A stretch of DNA of 64,000 bases from Peribacillus kribbensis DSM 17871 (lineage in GTDB: Bacteria; Bacillota; Bacilli; Bacillales; DSM-1321): contig NZ_AUMQ01000029.1 in assembly GCF_000430765.1 (NCBI RefSeq), positions 60,551-124,550 of the forward strand. Reading direction: 5' to 3'. Position numbers and translations under genes: made by a program. Numbering within the stretch: the stretch's first letter is position 1; every line of letters begins with the position of its first letter. A model generated the notes under the pieces. The model was not told the origin of the DNA. It saw only the letters and a program-made list of their open reading frames with translations, and searched no databases. Shown one piece after another: positions 55,128 through 64,000 of the stretch.

Positions 55128-56363
55128 TTATTTTGCCTGCTTCCAGTCTTCAAGCGGACTGATGAGCGCCATGGAGTATTGGTCATCGAAGATTTCACGC
55201 GCTAGTGAATTTACACTTTCTTCCGTAACGCCGTCTATTTCTTCAACAATCTCATCCAGAGAGCGGTGTCTTCCGAGCAGCAGCTCGTTTTTTCCGTTCC
55301 GGCTCATTCTGCTGTTGGTGCTTTCGAGGCTTAGCATCAGGCTGCCCTTTAACTGCTCTTTGCTATTTTTCAGCTCCCGCTCTGTAATTCCGTCTGCTTT
55401 TAACTTAGCAAGAGTTTCATGTACCGTGGATAGCAGAAGTTCAAGCTGGCTGGCCCCTGTGCCGCCATAAATGGTCACCAGCCCGTTCTTCTCATAGCCT
55501 GAATGATACGAATAGACGGAGTAAGCAAGCCCTCTTTGTTCCCGCACTTCCTGGAATAAACGGCTGCTCATGCTGCCTCCAAGGATATTGTTAAGGGAAA
55601 TGAGGCTGTATACTTTATCATGGCCGATCGGAAGACCATTAAAGCCCAGGCAGACATGTGCCTGCTCAGTTTCTTTCTTCCTTGATAATGTATTCTGGTG
55701 GAAGTCTGCTTTAATCACTGGTCTCTGCCCTTTTCCTCCAGTATAGCTTCCAAAGTATTTTTCCGCTTCATTGACGAACAGTTCATCAATGTTCCCGGCA
55801 ATGGAGACCACTACATTATCAGGAATATAATAATCATGCATATACTGCTTCAAAGTATCCCCTGTAAAGGTATCGAGGGTTTCTTCTGTTCCGAGTATCG
55901 GATATCCGAGAGGATGCTTTTCATATACCGCCTGGCTCAATAGATCATGCACGATATCATCCGGAGTATCTTCATACATCTTAATTTCTTCGTACACTAC
56001 CTTCTTCTCTTTTTTCAATTCTTCATCAACAAAGGTCGAATTGAAAAACATATCTGCCAGAACTTCAAGGGCATAACTGGCATGATTATCCAGCACTTTT
56101 GCATAATAGCAGGTATATTCTTTTGACGTGAATGCATTCACATGTCCGCCAATGCTGTCAAAGGATTCTGCTATTTCCCTTGCAGAGCGGGTGGAAGTCC
56201 CCTTAAAGAACATGTGCTCCAGGAAATGGGAGATCCCATTATTTTCTGGATTTTCATTCCGTGATCCTGTTTTAATCCAAATCCCAATTGCAACCGAACG
56301 TACAGTCGGAATATTTTCTAAAACAATCCTTACTCCATTCTGGCAAGTATATCTCTTTATCAA
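55128..56363 (-). CDS. mlpA: M16 family zinc protease MlpA (YmxG)
   Basis: Processing-peptidase-like zinc metalloprotease; B. subtilis MlpA affects expression of extracellular protease genes. The 411-residue protein keeps the inverted zinc motif H46-F-L-E49-H50 and third ligand Glu about 126 (YEEIKMYEDTPDD), so it is an active subunit. The M16 C-terminal domain carries FQEVREQRGLAYSVYSYHS, the usual R-Y substrate-binding stretch. Start ATG follows AGGAGGAATTG. It lies between ylxY and ymxH as in B. subtilis. Confidence 0.93.
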   Translation of the reverse strand: MIKRYTCQNGVRIVLENIPTVRSVAIGIWIKTGSRNENPENNGISHFLEHMFFKGTSTRSAREIAESFDSIGGHVNAFTSKEYTCYYAKVLDNHASYALEVLADMFFNSTFVDEELKKEKKVVYEEIKMYEDTPDDIVHDLLSQAVYEKHPLGYPILGTEETLDTFTGDTLKQYMHDYYIPDNVVVSIAGNIDELFVNEAEKYFGSYTGGKGQRPVIKADFHQNTLSRKKETEQAHVCLGFNGLPIGHDKVYSLISLNNILGGSMSSRLFQEVREQRGLAYSVYSYHSGYEKNGLVTIYGGTGASQLELLLSTVHETLAKLKADGITERELKNSKEQLKGSLMLSLESTNSRMSRNGKNELLLGRHRSLDEIVEEIDGVTEESVNSLAREIFDDQYSMALISPLEDWKQAK

Positions 56364-56408
56364 TACAATTCCTCCTAATCTAGCTGCAAAACAAACATCT
56401 ATTGACTA

Positions 56409-57368
56409 TTAATGCATAATTCTTTCTTCACTTAATGAACCGGAAACGGTCATTATATGAAGATTTTCCTGTTTGATTCGTTTAATTAGCTTATCCAAAG
56501 CTTTAGAACTTGATTCTGTAGGATGCATAAGGATAAACGCCCCTGGATGCAGCTTGTTCATCACTCTCTCAGTAAGAGTTTCCGGGCTGGGCTTCTGCCA
56601 ATCAATCGTATCAACGCTCCACATAATAGTGCCCATTTTGTTTGCACTTGCAATTTTCACTGTTTCGTCCTTGAAACTTCCGCTTGGTGGTGCAAACCAT
56701 TTGCAGGTAACGCCTGTAACTGCCTTGATGATGCCGTTTGTCTTTTGTATCTCATCCTGTGCCCTGCCGGAGGATAATGCAGCCATGTTGGGATGGGAAT
56801 AGGAATGATTCCCTATTTCATGTCCGCCTTCTGCAATCATTTTAGCAAGCTCAGGGTATTTTTTGGCCCATCGTCCTTCAAGGAAAAATGTTGCCTTAAC
56901 ATCATTCTTTTTCAGAACGGCCAGCATGTCCTGTAAGTATTCGTTTCCCCAGGCAACATTTATCAGCAGGCTGACAACAGGCTTATCAGGGTTTGCTCTA
57001 TATATAGGGGCAGGGGGGAGATCTTTCAAGTGTTTTTTAGGCGGAACTTGTTTATAAATCAGTTTTTTGCTGTCGAACCTGCCTGACTTTTTCATCTTTT
57101 TATATGAAGCATCCAATTCCACTTTCAAACCATTATAGCCTGGCACCGTTTTCCACACCGGGTCAATTTTAGCATTCTGAGCAGGTATTTCAAAGCGTTT
57201 CGCCTTGGTTTGCAATTCGCTGTAAAGGCTGCCGGATGCAGGCTCTGTCTGGTTGTTCTGTTCATTCCATGTCTCCATATACTCTTCTGTCAATGGATTC
57301 TGAACTAATATCCATGATATACCTGCGATTGCAAATAAAGCAATAAAATGTTGAAATTTAGTATTCAT
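56409..57368 (-). CDS. ylxY: YlxY polysaccharide deacetylase-like sporulation protein
   Basis: NodB-fold protein of the sporulation YlxY family. The 319-residue product has an N-terminal signal-anchor (about 6-22, FIALFAIAGISWILVQ), a linker, and a deacetylase-like domain from about 128. The His-His motif is present (HSYSH, H188 and H192), but motif 1, normally TFDDG with the catalytic and metal Asp, reads LLINVAWG (134-141). So it probably lacks standard deacetylase activity. The ATG at 57368 has GGGAGGG upstream; five extra codons before it are unlikely. It sits between pnp and mlpA, the canonical location. Confidence 0.9.
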   Translation of the reverse strand: MNTKFQHFIALFAIAGISWILVQNPLTEEYMETWNEQNNQTEPASGSLYSELQTKAKRFEIPAQNAKIDPVWKTVPGYNGLKVELDASYKKMKKSGRFDSKKLIYKQVPPKKHLKDLPPAPIYRANPDKPVVSLLINVAWGNEYLQDMLAVLKKNDVKATFFLEGRWAKKYPELAKMIAEGGHEIGNHSYSHPNMAALSSGRAQDEIQKTNGIIKAVTGVTCKWFAPPSGSFKDETVKIASANKMGTIMWSVDTIDWQKPSPETLTERVMNKLHPGAFILMHPTESSSKALDKLIKRIKQENLHIMTVSGSLSEERIMH

Positions 57369-57460
57369 ACCATGCCCTCCCATATAAACATTACCTTTAC
57401 ATGTTTATGTGGCAGGAGGACAAGGTAGAACATTCGGGATATCACTTAGGGTCTATAACC

Positions 57461-57484
57461 TAAAAAAAAGCCGGGTTTCCCCAG
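57461..57484 (-). terminator. Terminator of pnp
   Basis: GCTGGG-gaaa-CCCGGC followed by TTTTTTTTAGG on the minus strand. Confidence 0.88.
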
Positions 57485-57491
57485 CCTTCTC

Positions 57492-59609
57492 TTATGAATT
57501 TGAGTTTTCCTCAGCCTTCTGTTCTTTAAGAACTGCTTTACGCGAAAGGTTGACTCTTCCCTGCTTATCGATATCAAGGACTTTAACCAGGATTTCATCA
57601 CCGATGGCCACAACATCCTCGACTTTTCCGACACGTTCTTCAGCAAGCTCTGAAATATGGACCAATCCATCTTTACCGCTGAATATTTCTACGAACGCAC
57701 CAAATTTTTCGATTCGTTTTACTTTACCAAGATACAGGGCGCCCACTTCCACTTCACGGACGATATCCTCGATGATCTTCCTTGCCTTCTGGTTCATTTC
57801 TTGATTTGTAGAAGAAATGAATACTGTTCCATCCTGCTCAATATCGATTTTTACGCCGGTTTCTTCAATGATCTTATTGATCTGTTTGCCGCTCGGCCCG
57901 ATAACATCCCTGATCTTATCCGGATTGATTGTCATGGTAAGAATCTTAGGAGCATACATGGAAAGCTCTGTGCGCGGAGCCTCGATTGCTGTCTGCATAT
58001 GCTCTAGAATATGCATCCGGCCTCGTTTTGCCTGCTGCAGGGCTTCCTCCAAAATCTGTCTTGACAGACCTTCAATTTTGATGTCCATCTGCAGGGCAGT
58101 AACACCTTTTGCCGTTCCAGCAACCTTGAAATCCATATCTCCAAGGTGGTCTTCCATTCCCTGGATATCTGTAAGAACCGTATAATTCTCGCCTGTCTTG
58201 ATCAGACCCATTGCGATACCTGCAACTGGCGCTTTGATCGGAACACCTGCATCCATCATGGCCAGGGTGCTCGCACAGATGCTCGCCTGAGAGGTTGAAC
58301 CGTTAGATTCAAGAACCTCTGCCACAAGCCTTACCGTATAAGGGAAGTCCTTCTCGGAAGGAAGCACCGGCTCAAGAGCTCTTTCTCCCAGGGCTCCATG
58401 ACCGATTTCACGACGTCCCGGCCCCCTCATGAACCCTGTTTCCCCTACGCTGAAAGGAGGGAAATTGTAATGGTGCATAAAGCGCTTGGACTCTTCCACC
58501 CCAAGACCGTCAAGGATTTGAACATCCCCAAGGGCACCGAGTGTACAAATGGAAAGCGCTTGTGTCTGACCCCTTGTAAAGAGTCCTGAACCATGCGTTC
58601 TTGGCAGAATTCCTACTTCAGAAGAAAGAGGACGGATTTCATCAGGCTTTCTTCCATCCGGGCGTACCTTATCTTCCGTAATCAGCCTGCGGACTTCAGC
58701 TTTCACAAATTTCCCTAATATTTCTTTAACCTGCTTTATTACCTCAGGTTCAGCTTCCTTTTCTTCATATTGGGCAATGACCTTATCTTTAACTTCATTA
58801 ATGGCCTCTTCACGTGCATGCTTTTCCTGCACCTGTACAGCTTTATTGATATCAGATTCACACATGGAGCGGATTTCCGCTTCAAGCTCTGAATCTACTT
58901 CATAAAGTGCCACTTCCCTTTTCTCTTTGCCCACTTCACCAGCGATTTCTTCCTGGAAAGCAATAAGGCGTTTGATTTCGTCATGACCAAACATGATTGC
59001 TTCAAGCATAACCTCTTCAGGCACTTCATTCGCCCCGGCTTCAACCATGTTAATGGCATCTTTGGTCCCGGCAACGGTTAAATTGATATCGCTTTTTCCC
59101 ATCTGCTCGACAGTTGGATTAATAACGAATTGATTTTCAATCCTGCCGACAACCACACCAGCGATAGGACCTTCAAAAGGAATATCAGATACGGTCAAAG
59201 CAAGTGAAGATCCAAACATTGCAGCCATTTCAGATGAACAATCCTGATCCACACTCATCACCATGCTGACAACCTGTACCTCATTGCGGAAGCCATCAGC
59301 AAATAGCGGGCGGATCGGACGGTCTATCAGCCGGCTTGCCAGAATAGCCTTCTCACTTGGACGTCCTTCACGCTTGATAAATCCTCCAGGAATTTTCCCA
59401 ACCGCATATAGCCTTTCTTCATAATTCACAGTTAAAGGAAAAAAGTCTACTGTTTTTGGTTCCTTGGAGGCAGTGGCGGTGCTAAGGACCGCTGTATCGC
59501 CATAACGGATCAAAGCAGCTCCGTTTGCCTGCTTGGCCAGCTGTCCAATTTCAACTGTTAACTGGCGGCCAGCCCAGTCAATGGAAAAAGTTCTTTTAGT
59601 TTGTTCCAT
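57492..59609 (-). CDS. pnp: Polyribonucleotide nucleotidyltransferase (PNPase)
   Basis: Phosphorolytic 3'-5' exoribonuclease, the main RNA-turnover exonuclease of Bacillus. The 705-residue protein has two RNase PH-like domains (about 1-230 and 310-540), the second with [10 protein letters not shown] and the phosphate-site region [29 protein letters not shown] in pieces, then a KH domain near 555-615 ([20 protein letters not shown]) and an S1 domain near 620-692, ending in a Glu/Asn tail. ATG is preceded by GAGAGGGG 13 nt up, longer than ideal. A hairpin CGGCT/AGCCG lies in the leader at 59650-59662, possibly relevant to autoregulation. Confidence 0.97.
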   Translation of the reverse strand: MEQTKRTFSIDWAGRQLTVEIGQLAKQANGAALIRYGDTAVLSTATASKEPKTVDFFPLTVNYEERLYAVGKIPGGFIKREGRPSEKAILASRLIDRPIRPLFADGFRNEVQVVSMVMSVDQDCSSEMAAMFGSSLALTVSDIPFEGPIAGVVVGRIENQFVINPTVEQMGKSDINLTVAGTKDAINMVEAGANEVPEEVMLEAIMFGHDEIKRLIAFQEEIAGEVGKEKREVALYEVDSELEAEIRSMCESDINKAVQVQEKHAREEAINEVKDKVIAQYEEKEAEPEVIKQVKEILGKFVKAEVRRLITEDKVRPDGRKPDEIRPLSSEVGILPRTHGSGLFTRGQTQALSICTLGALGDVQILDGLGVEESKRFMHHYNFPPFSVGETGFMRGPGRREIGHGALGERALEPVLPSEKDFPYTVRLVAEVLESNGSTSQASICASTLAMMDAGVPIKAPVAGIAMGLIKTGENYTVLTDIQGMEDHLGDMDFKVAGTAKGVTALQMDIKIEGLSRQILEEALQQAKRGRMHILEHMQTAIEAPRTELSMYAPKILTMTINPDKIRDVIGPSGKQINKIIEETGVKIDIEQDGTVFISSTNQEMNQKARKIIEDIVREVEVGALYLGKVKRIEKFGAFVEIFSGKDGLVHISELAEERVGKVEDVVAIGDEILVKVLDIDKQGRVNLSRKAVLKEQKAEENSNS

Positions 59610-60133
59610 TAAAAATAAAACCCCTCTCTGTTTCTAACGAGTATTCTAACGGCTATCAGCCGAAAAAATATGTACCTTGTTTTACTAAAAGTAATATATA
59701 TGAATATGGCATATATTTTTAAAATACAAGCTCTCATTCGCATTATAGTCAATCAACAGCAAAAATAAAAACAAACTACTCCTATTATGCACGAAAAGAG
59801 CAGGATATAACAACATAATGTATTAAGTTAGCAGTAACCCAAGGAATATTTTCCCTTAGTTTAGCATATTTAAAACCTAATTCCAGTGTATAGCATTTTA
59901 TATGTAAGCTGTTTTCTTGAATTTTGCTATTTTAAACAGGAGTTTGATTTTCGCTCCAGGAGTGCCCGCTTTCCGCGGGAGTCTCGAACCTTACGCTCCA
60001 TCACCCTGAATTGCAAATTAGATATCTCCCATTAAAAAGCCACAATTTTTTTAGAAAAAGCGTATATGTAAAAACATGCAATGTTTTATCATTTTACTTA
60101 GGAGCTGGATACAAGATATCCTCTAATATACAA
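59610..60133. other. pnp-rpsO spacer with repeat remnant
   Basis: An AT-rich, gene-free stretch. It holds the leader hairpin at 59650-59662 (CGGCT-atc-AGCCG) and, at 59950-60010, a shortened copy of the GC-rich dispersed repeat family (CGCTCCAGGAGTGCCCGCTT and GCGGGAGTCTCG). I see no confident promoter. Confidence 0.45.
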
Positions 60134-60160
60134 AAAAGCGGGAATAGTTCCCGCTTTCTC
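60134..60160 (-). terminator. Terminator of rpsO
   Basis: AAAGCGGGAA-ctatt/tag-TTCCCGCTTT is a near-perfect hairpin (60134-60157) followed by TTTGTATATT on the minus strand. Confidence 0.9.
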
Positions 60161-60167
60161 TTAAAAA

Positions 60168-60437
60168 TTATCGGCGTAGGCCTAATCGGTTGATTAGTTC
60201 ACGGTAACGAGTTACATCCTTGTTACGCAAGTAAGTAAGCAAGTTACGGCGTCTACCTACCATTTTTAGAAGACCGCGACGTGAGTGGTGGTCTTTCTTA
60301 TGAGTGCGTAGATGATCGTTCAAATTGTTAATCTCTTCAGTTAGGACAGCAATTTGAACTTCTGGAGATCCAGTATCGCCTTCATGAGTTTTGTACTCAT
60401 TGATTAGCTCATTTTTACGTTCTTTTGTAATAGCCAT
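60168..60437 (-). CDS. rpsO: 30S ribosomal protein S15
   Basis: Primary 16S-rRNA-binding protein of the small-subunit platform and bridge to 23S rRNA. The 89-residue product ([32 protein letters not shown] ... [12 protein letters not shown]) is of standard length and has the conserved [19 protein letters not shown] loop. Start ATG follows GGAGGTG. A promoter is present at 60535-60563, giving a leader of about 90 nt that may hold the S15 autoregulatory site, although I could not model its fold. Confidence 0.98.
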   Translation of the reverse strand: MAITKERKNELINEYKTHEGDTGSPEVQIAVLTEEINNLNDHLRTHKKDHHSRRGLLKMVGRRRNLLTYLRNKDVTRYRELINRLGLRR

Positions 60438-60534
60438 CTATTTTCACCTCCAAATATCTTTCAAAAATCCCCGAAAACTGAGCAAACGTTGGTGATTCGC
60501 ATTGCCAAGTAATGGTTCATCTCATACAGGTTAT

Positions 60535-60563
60535 ATCATACATCTTTTCAATAAGAAAAGCAA
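60535..60563 (-). promoter_or_regulatory. Sigma-A promoter of rpsO
   Basis: Minus strand TTGCTT (60558-60563), 17 nt, TATGAT (60535-60540), immediately after the ribF stop codon. Confidence 0.7.
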
Positions 60564-60569
60564 GTACAA

Positions 60570-61517
60570 TCAAAAATTATTGGAAAAATACTCTCTTGCT
60601 TCATCTTTATCTCTGCTGATTTGGGCAACCAGCTCATCAAGGCCGCTGAATTTCTTCTCGCTTCTCAGTCTTCTGTGCCATTCGATCTTTACTTCATTTC
60701 CGTAGATCGTATCATTAAAGTCAAAAATATGGACTTCAACATTTGGATTTTCAGGTTTTTCTTCATGGAAGGTAGGCTTGTAGCCGACATTGCAGACTCC
60801 AGAATGCCACTTGGAATCCACCTGGATCCTGACGGCATAGACACCTGTTGCCGGGTAAACAAAGGGCTCTTCCAAGGCAATATTAGCCGTAGGAAAACCT
60901 AATTGCCTTCCCCTCTTTTCACCATGAATTACGGTTCCATCCGCCGTATAGAAGCGCCCTAGAATCCTTGACAGTTCTTCAGTCTGCCCGTTTTTCATCA
61001 GCTCGCGGATTTTGGTCGAACTCACTTTTTCCTGGTTATCTGACAGCTTCTCAACTGTTGTAGAATCAAATTGGTCCCTAGAATGAAACGGCATAGTTTC
61101 CATCGTCCCTTTTCCTAATTTTCCATAAGTGTAATCAAAACCGGCAACCACATGTTTCACATTGAGGCCAATCAGGTATTGATCCACAAACTCCTGCGGG
61201 AGTAACTTAGCAAACTCCTCTGTAAAATGGACTATAAAAAGATAGTCGATCCCCAGTTCCCTCATGATCTCAATTTTAGTTTTAAGAGGGGTGATATATT
61301 TTACAACCTTATTCTTCTTCCCAAGCACCTCGGATGGGTGGGGATCAAAGGTCATGACCGATACAGGAAGTGAAAGCTCTTCCGCCTTTGCTTTGGCCGT
61401 ATTGATCACCTTCCTATGTCCGAGATGGACTCCATCGAAAAAACCCAGGGCCAATACATGATGGGGAAAATCGGATTGTTTAATATGGTGGGGATGATTT
61501 ATATAAATGGTCTCCAC
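60570..61517 (-). CDS. ribF: Bifunctional riboflavin kinase/FAD synthetase
   Basis: Makes FMN from riboflavin and then FAD (called RibC in B. subtilis). The 315-residue product has an N-terminal nucleotidyltransferase domain with GFFDGVHLGHRKVI near 27-40 (HxGH motif HLGH) and VSSTKIRELMKNG near 165-177, and the C-terminal riboflavin kinase domain from about 180 with GEKRGRQLGFPTANI and NVGYKPTF. Start ATG follows GAGGAGAATTC. Located between truB and rpsO as usual; no FMN riboswitch is visible in the short upstream gap. Confidence 0.96.
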   Translation of the reverse strand: METIYINHPHHIKQSDFPHHVLALGFFDGVHLGHRKVINTAKAKAEELSLPVSVMTFDPHPSEVLGKKNKVVKYITPLKTKIEIMRELGIDYLFIVHFTEEFAKLLPQEFVDQYLIGLNVKHVVAGFDYTYGKLGKGTMETMPFHSRDQFDSTTVEKLSDNQEKVSSTKIRELMKNGQTEELSRILGRFYTADGTVIHGEKRGRQLGFPTANIALEEPFVYPATGVYAVRIQVDSKWHSGVCNVGYKPTFHEEKPENPNVEVHIFDFNDTIYGNEVKIEWHRRLRSEKKFSGLDELVAQISRDKDEAREYFSNNF

Positions 61518-61594
61518 AAGAATTCTCCTCTTCCTTAGCGGGAAAGCATAACATAATCAGGCTTTACTGCTCACGAGGACACACCTAAGCCCTT

Positions 61595-62503
61595 TCATTC
61601 ATTACGCAGGACTTTCACCGGCTTCATCAGGCCCGTTTTTTCAGGATGAAGCTTATAAATGGCCAGGGCTTTCCTGCTGCTGTCCATTATAACAAAGGGC
61701 CCATCAATTGAGTGTATTTCTTCGGGAACCGGAAGCACCGCGCCATTTTTAATTTTCTCTGATACTTTATCACTTATATGATATTTAGGCAAATGAGACA
61801 AGCCTATTTCCAGCGGCAGAAGAAAATCCTCACCCTGCCGCACTTTTTCTTCTACTTCCTCAAAGGTTAAACAGTCTTCAATCGAAAATGAGGCAGATCT
61901 GATGCGTTCTAACCGTGACATATGGGCGGGAAATCCAAGCCGTTCTCCAATCATCACAGCAAGTGTCCGAATGTATGTACCTTTGCTGCAGCTGACACGG
62001 AATTTAAAGGAAATGTGCTTCCCTTCAAATGAATCCCTCGAATCTAAAAGCTCCAAGGAATAGATGGAAACTTCACGGGAAGGCCTTTCGACAGTCTGGC
62101 CAGCTCTGGCGTATTCATACAATTTCTTTCCGTTGACCTTTACAGCCGAATACATAGGCGGAGTCTGTGTTATGACCCCTGTCAGACTTCCCAGGACCTC
62201 CACGATCTCCTGCCGGCCAATGACACGGTCTACCTCTTTTTCCTCGACGGTTTCGCCGGAGGAATCTTCCGTGGCCGTCGCATACCCCAGGGTAACTTCC
62301 CCTTCATAGGCTTTTCCGGCATCGGTTATGTATTCTGCAATTTTTGTGGCCCGTCCCACGCAGACTGGAAGCACCCCGGTCACATCAGGGTCAAGCGTTC
62401 CTGTATGGCCGACCTTCTTTGTGCCTAATATTTTACGAAGTTTAAAAACACAGTCATGGGACGTCAGCCCTTTAGGTTTCAAAAGCGGTAATATTCCCTC
62501 CAA
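61595..62503 (-). CDS. truB: tRNA pseudouridine(55) synthase TruB
   Basis: Makes pseudouridine 55 in the T-loop of tRNAs. The 302-residue product begins at TTG (LEGILPLLKPKG), with GGAGG 8 nt upstream. The catalytic Asp is D38 in GHTGTLDPDVTGVLP, with KPKGLTSHD before it; a PUA-like C-terminal domain occupies about 240-302. It lies 170 bp after rbfA behind a very large inverted repeat, so it may be transcribed partly on its own. Otherwise the order is the standard infB-ylxP-rbfA-truB-ribF one. Confidence 0.96.
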   Translation of the reverse strand: MEGILPLLKPKGLTSHDCVFKLRKILGTKKVGHTGTLDPDVTGVLPVCVGRATKIAEYITDAGKAYEGEVTLGYATATEDSSGETVEEKEVDRVIGRQEIVEVLGSLTGVITQTPPMYSAVKVNGKKLYEYARAGQTVERPSREVSIYSLELLDSRDSFEGKHISFKFRVSCSKGTYIRTLAVMIGERLGFPAHMSRLERIRSASFSIEDCLTFEEVEEKVRQGEDFLLPLEIGLSHLPKYHISDKVSEKIKNGAVLPVPEEIHSIDGPFVIMDSSRKALAIYKLHPEKTGLMKPVKVLRNE

Positions 62504-62544
62504 GCCAATAACCTCCAGTTTTTAAAAATAAAATAAGAAAAAAA

Positions 62545-62639
62545 GAGGCTCGCTTATGCCGGGTGTCCTGCAGATCGTCCCTGACCAGACAAAATGTCTG
62601 ATCAGGGACCGCAGAATCCCCCATACACAAGCCAGCCTC
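62545..62639 (-). terminator. Long nested hairpin between rbfA and truB
   Basis: Nested arms over 95 nt: GAGGCT (62545-62550) with AGCCTC (62634-62639); a CTT/AAG block; GGTGTCCTGC with GCAGAATCC; and the core GTCCCTGA.CAGAC with GTCTG.TCAGGGAC around AAAAT. On the minus strand TTTTTTTC follows, so it fits a terminator of rbfA, though far longer than needed. Confidence 0.75.
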
Positions 62640-62673
62640 AAGTGGTTAATCGTTCATGCTCTTTATCTTCAGA

Positions 62674-63036
62674 TCATTCTCCGCTTTGTTTATGATCTTC
62701 TTTATTAATCTGTGTCAGAAGATTTTCAATGCGGTTTCCATAATCTACAGATTCATCAAATTCGAAGAAGATTTCAGGCGTTTTTCGAAGCCTGATTCTC
62801 TGACCAATTTCAGAGCGGATGAAGCCCTTCGCCTTCGCAAGCCCTTTGAGAGTATTCTGCCTCTGCTCTTCATCGCCAAGAACAGAAATATATACCTTGG
62901 CCTGCTGCAGGTCTCCTGTTACTTCTACATCTGTTACTGTTACAAAGCCGATGCGAGGATCCTTGATCTTACGGCCGATGACCTCGCTCAGTTCCTTCTT
63001 CATTTGTTCGCCAACTCGGTTTGCACGAAGGCTCAT
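62674..63036 (-). CDS. rbfA: 30S ribosome-binding factor A
   Basis: Small KH-like protein that assists 16S rRNA 5'-end maturation and cold adaptation. The 120-residue product ([54 protein letters not shown] quoted in part) has the conserved [12 protein letters not shown] and family length. ATG is preceded by GGGGTGATT. It follows ylxP after 17 bp and belongs to the infB operon. A long hairpin downstream separates it from truB. Confidence 0.96.
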   Translation of the reverse strand: MSLRANRVGEQMKKELSEVIGRKIKDPRIGFVTVTDVEVTGDLQQAKVYISVLGDEEQRQNTLKGLAKAKGFIRSEIGQRIRLRKTPEIFFEFDESVDYGNRIENLLTQINKEDHKQSGE

Positions 63037-63053
63037 ATAATCACCCCGTTAAA

Positions 63054-63332
63054 TTAAAGCCATTCTATCTCAGTTAGTGTTCGTTCTATCTCTGGAAAAG
63101 AGTCTAAATAGAGCAGGGCTTTTTGCAGCTCTTTTTCACTCATGATACGCGAGGAGGACACCACGGCGATCGCCAGCTTCGTCCGCTGCCAGACATCCTG
63201 GTGGTCCACCTCAGCGATTGAAATATTAAATCTCTGCCTGAGCCTTGTCATGATGCGCTGAAGTACTGCTCGTTTCTCTTTTAGGGAATGGGCATCGTAA
63301 ATCACACACTCAAACTCGGCAAAGCCAATCAT
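63054..63332 (-). CDS. ylxP: YlxP family protein (DUF503)
   Basis: Small conserved protein located between infB and rbfA in nearly all Bacilli; no proved function, although a link with ribosome or 30S maturation is often suggested from its position. The 92-residue product ([27 protein letters not shown] ... [20 protein letters not shown]) matches DUF503, with the SLKEKR motif. Its ATG overlaps the infB stop by 4 bp (ATGA), so it is translationally coupled. Confidence 0.94.
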   Translation of the reverse strand: MIGFAEFECVIYDAHSLKEKRAVLQRIMTRLRQRFNISIAEVDHQDVWQRTKLAIAVVSSSRIMSEKELQKALLYLDSFPEIERTLTEIEWL

Positions 63333-64000
63333 TTGCGCTCAATTTCCTCCATGACATAGGCTTCAATAACGTCGCCTTCTTTGAGGTCATTGTAGTTTTT
63401 AATCGTAATACCGCACTCATAACCTTGAGAAACTTCCTTCGCATCATCCTTGAAGCGTTTAAGAGCATCGATTTCCCCTTCAAAGATGACTACGCCCTGG
63501 CGAATCAAGCGGATTCCGCTGTCACGTGTGATTTTCCCGTCCGTAACATAAGATCCGGCAATCGTTCCGACTTTAGAAACCTTGAAGGTAGTACGGACTT
63601 CAGCCTGGCCGATGATTTTCTCTTCAAATTCAGGATCGAGCATCCCTTTCATCGCGGCTTCAATTTCCTCGATGACTTTGTAGATGATGCGGTGCAGGCG
63701 GATATCTACATTTTCAGATTCGGCCGCACGTTTAGCATTTACATCCGGGCGCACATTAAACCCAATAACAATCGCATTGGATGCAGTTGCCAGCATGATG
63801 TCATACTCGTTGATGGCGCCAACGCCGGAGTGGATGATCTTAACCTTTACGCCTTCCACTTCAATCTTCTGAAGGGAAGCTGACATAGCCTCAACAGAGC
63901 CCTGTACATCTGCTTTAACAATCAGGTTGATATCCTTAACTTCCCCTTGTTTCATTTGTTCAAATAAATTATCAAGGGTCACGCGGGCTTTTTCTGAACG
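63329..64000 (-). CDS. infB: Translation initiation factor IF-2, C-terminal part (5' end outside window)
   Basis: GTPase that brings fMet-tRNA to the 30S subunit. Only the last 223 codons are visible: the frame stays open to base 64000 ([16 protein letters not shown]), and the true start and G domain lie outside. Visible are the third-domain segment [21 protein letters not shown], the VIGFNVRPD region, and the C2 domain [20 protein letters not shown] with the fMet-tRNA-binding part, ending EEIERK. The internal GTG at 63982 is not the start. ylxP overlaps the stop by 4 bp. Confidence 0.96.
   Translation of the reverse strand, partial: RSEKARVTLDNLFEQMKQGEVKDINLIVKADVQGSVEAMSASLQKIEVEGVKVKIIHSGVGAINEYDIMLATASNAIVIGFNVRPDVNAKRAAESENVDIRLHRIIYKVIEEIEAAMKGMLDPEFEEKIIGQAEVRTTFKVSKVGTIAGSYVTDGKITRDSGIRLIRQGVVIFEGEIDALKRFKDDAKEVSQGYECGITIKNYNDLKEGDVIEAYVMEEIERK

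Noticed and set aside
61518-61594. FMN riboswitch before ribF
   Set aside because: The spacer is only 77 bp and lacks the conserved FMN-aptamer blocks; ribF is transcribed with truB.
62656-63057. 133-codon plus-strand ORF
   Set aside because: It is the antisense shadow of rbfA, a certain gene.

Overview
The window is chromosomal DNA of an endospore-forming Bacillaceae bacterium. It carries the core block known from Bacillus subtilis as infB-ylxP-rbfA-truB-ribF-rpsO-pnp-ylxY-mlpA-ymxH-dpaAB-asd-dapG-dapA-rnjB-tepA-ylzJ-spoIIIE-ymfC...ymfFHI-ymfJK-rodZ-pgsA-cinA-recA-rny-ymdB-spoVS...tdh-kbl-miaB-ricA-cotE-mutS-mutL, here read right to left on the minus strand. Several genes (spoVS, cotE, spoIIIE, dpaAB, ylxY) occur only in spore formers. 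The dispersed repeats, the Nup transporter behind the YmfC regulator and the ferredoxin oxidoreductase suggest a Mesobacillus/Cytobacillus-like genus rather than B. subtilis itself; the genus is an inference.

Layout. 1-5.5 kb is accessory: the end of an MFS efflux gene, a zinc alcohol dehydrogenase plus aldehyde dehydrogenase pair, a relic of an aldo/keto reductase, and a glyoxalase-fold ring-cleaving dioxygenase behind a promoter overlapped by an MhqR-like palindrome. 5.7-16.4 kb holds mutL, mutS, cotE, an Asn/Ser/Tyr-rich probable coat protein, ricA, miaB and the threonine-degrading kbl-tdh pair. 16.5-19.2 kb is a two-subunit 2-oxoacid:ferredoxin oxidoreductase with a near-consensus CodY box upstream. 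19.4-28.5 kb is the spoVS-ymdB-rny-recA-cinA-pgsA-rodZ-ymfK-ymfJ core.

28.6-33.8 kb interrupts the ymfJ-ymfI junction known from B. subtilis. It carries a FabG-type reductase with two hot-dog dehydratase subunits, a FAD oxidoreductase, a 50-codon membrane protein not previously apparent from long-ORF searches, a TIM-barrel isomerase-like protein, and a repeat zone with GGATCATT-like octamers phased every 20-21 bp. 33.8-43 kb has ymfI (EF-P modification), the YmfH/YmfF peptidase pair and the BmpA-NupOPQ nucleoside ABC transporter, headed by the GntR-family regulator YmfC with a clear set of operator-like sites. 43-64 kb returns to core genes: spoIIIE, tepA, RNase J2, the lysine/dipicolinate cluster (dapA, dapG, asd, dpaB, dpaA), ymxH, mlpA, ylxY, pnp, rpsO, ribF, truB, rbfA, ylxP and the 3' end of infB.

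How the genes work together. The dapA-dapG-asd-dpaAB cluster makes dihydrodipicolinate and then dipicolinate for the spore core, with a sigma-K-like promoter in front of dpaA. RNase Y, RNase J2, PNPase and RicA are RNA-turnover functions. MutS, MutL, RecA and SpoIIIE cover DNA repair and segregation. I found no rRNA, tRNA, intact insertion sequence, prophage or CRISPR array, and no clear novel multi-gene defence system. The least explained items are the phased octamer array, the 54-bp tandem repeat, the small membrane protein with its TIM-barrel partner, and the fatty-acid-type cassette.
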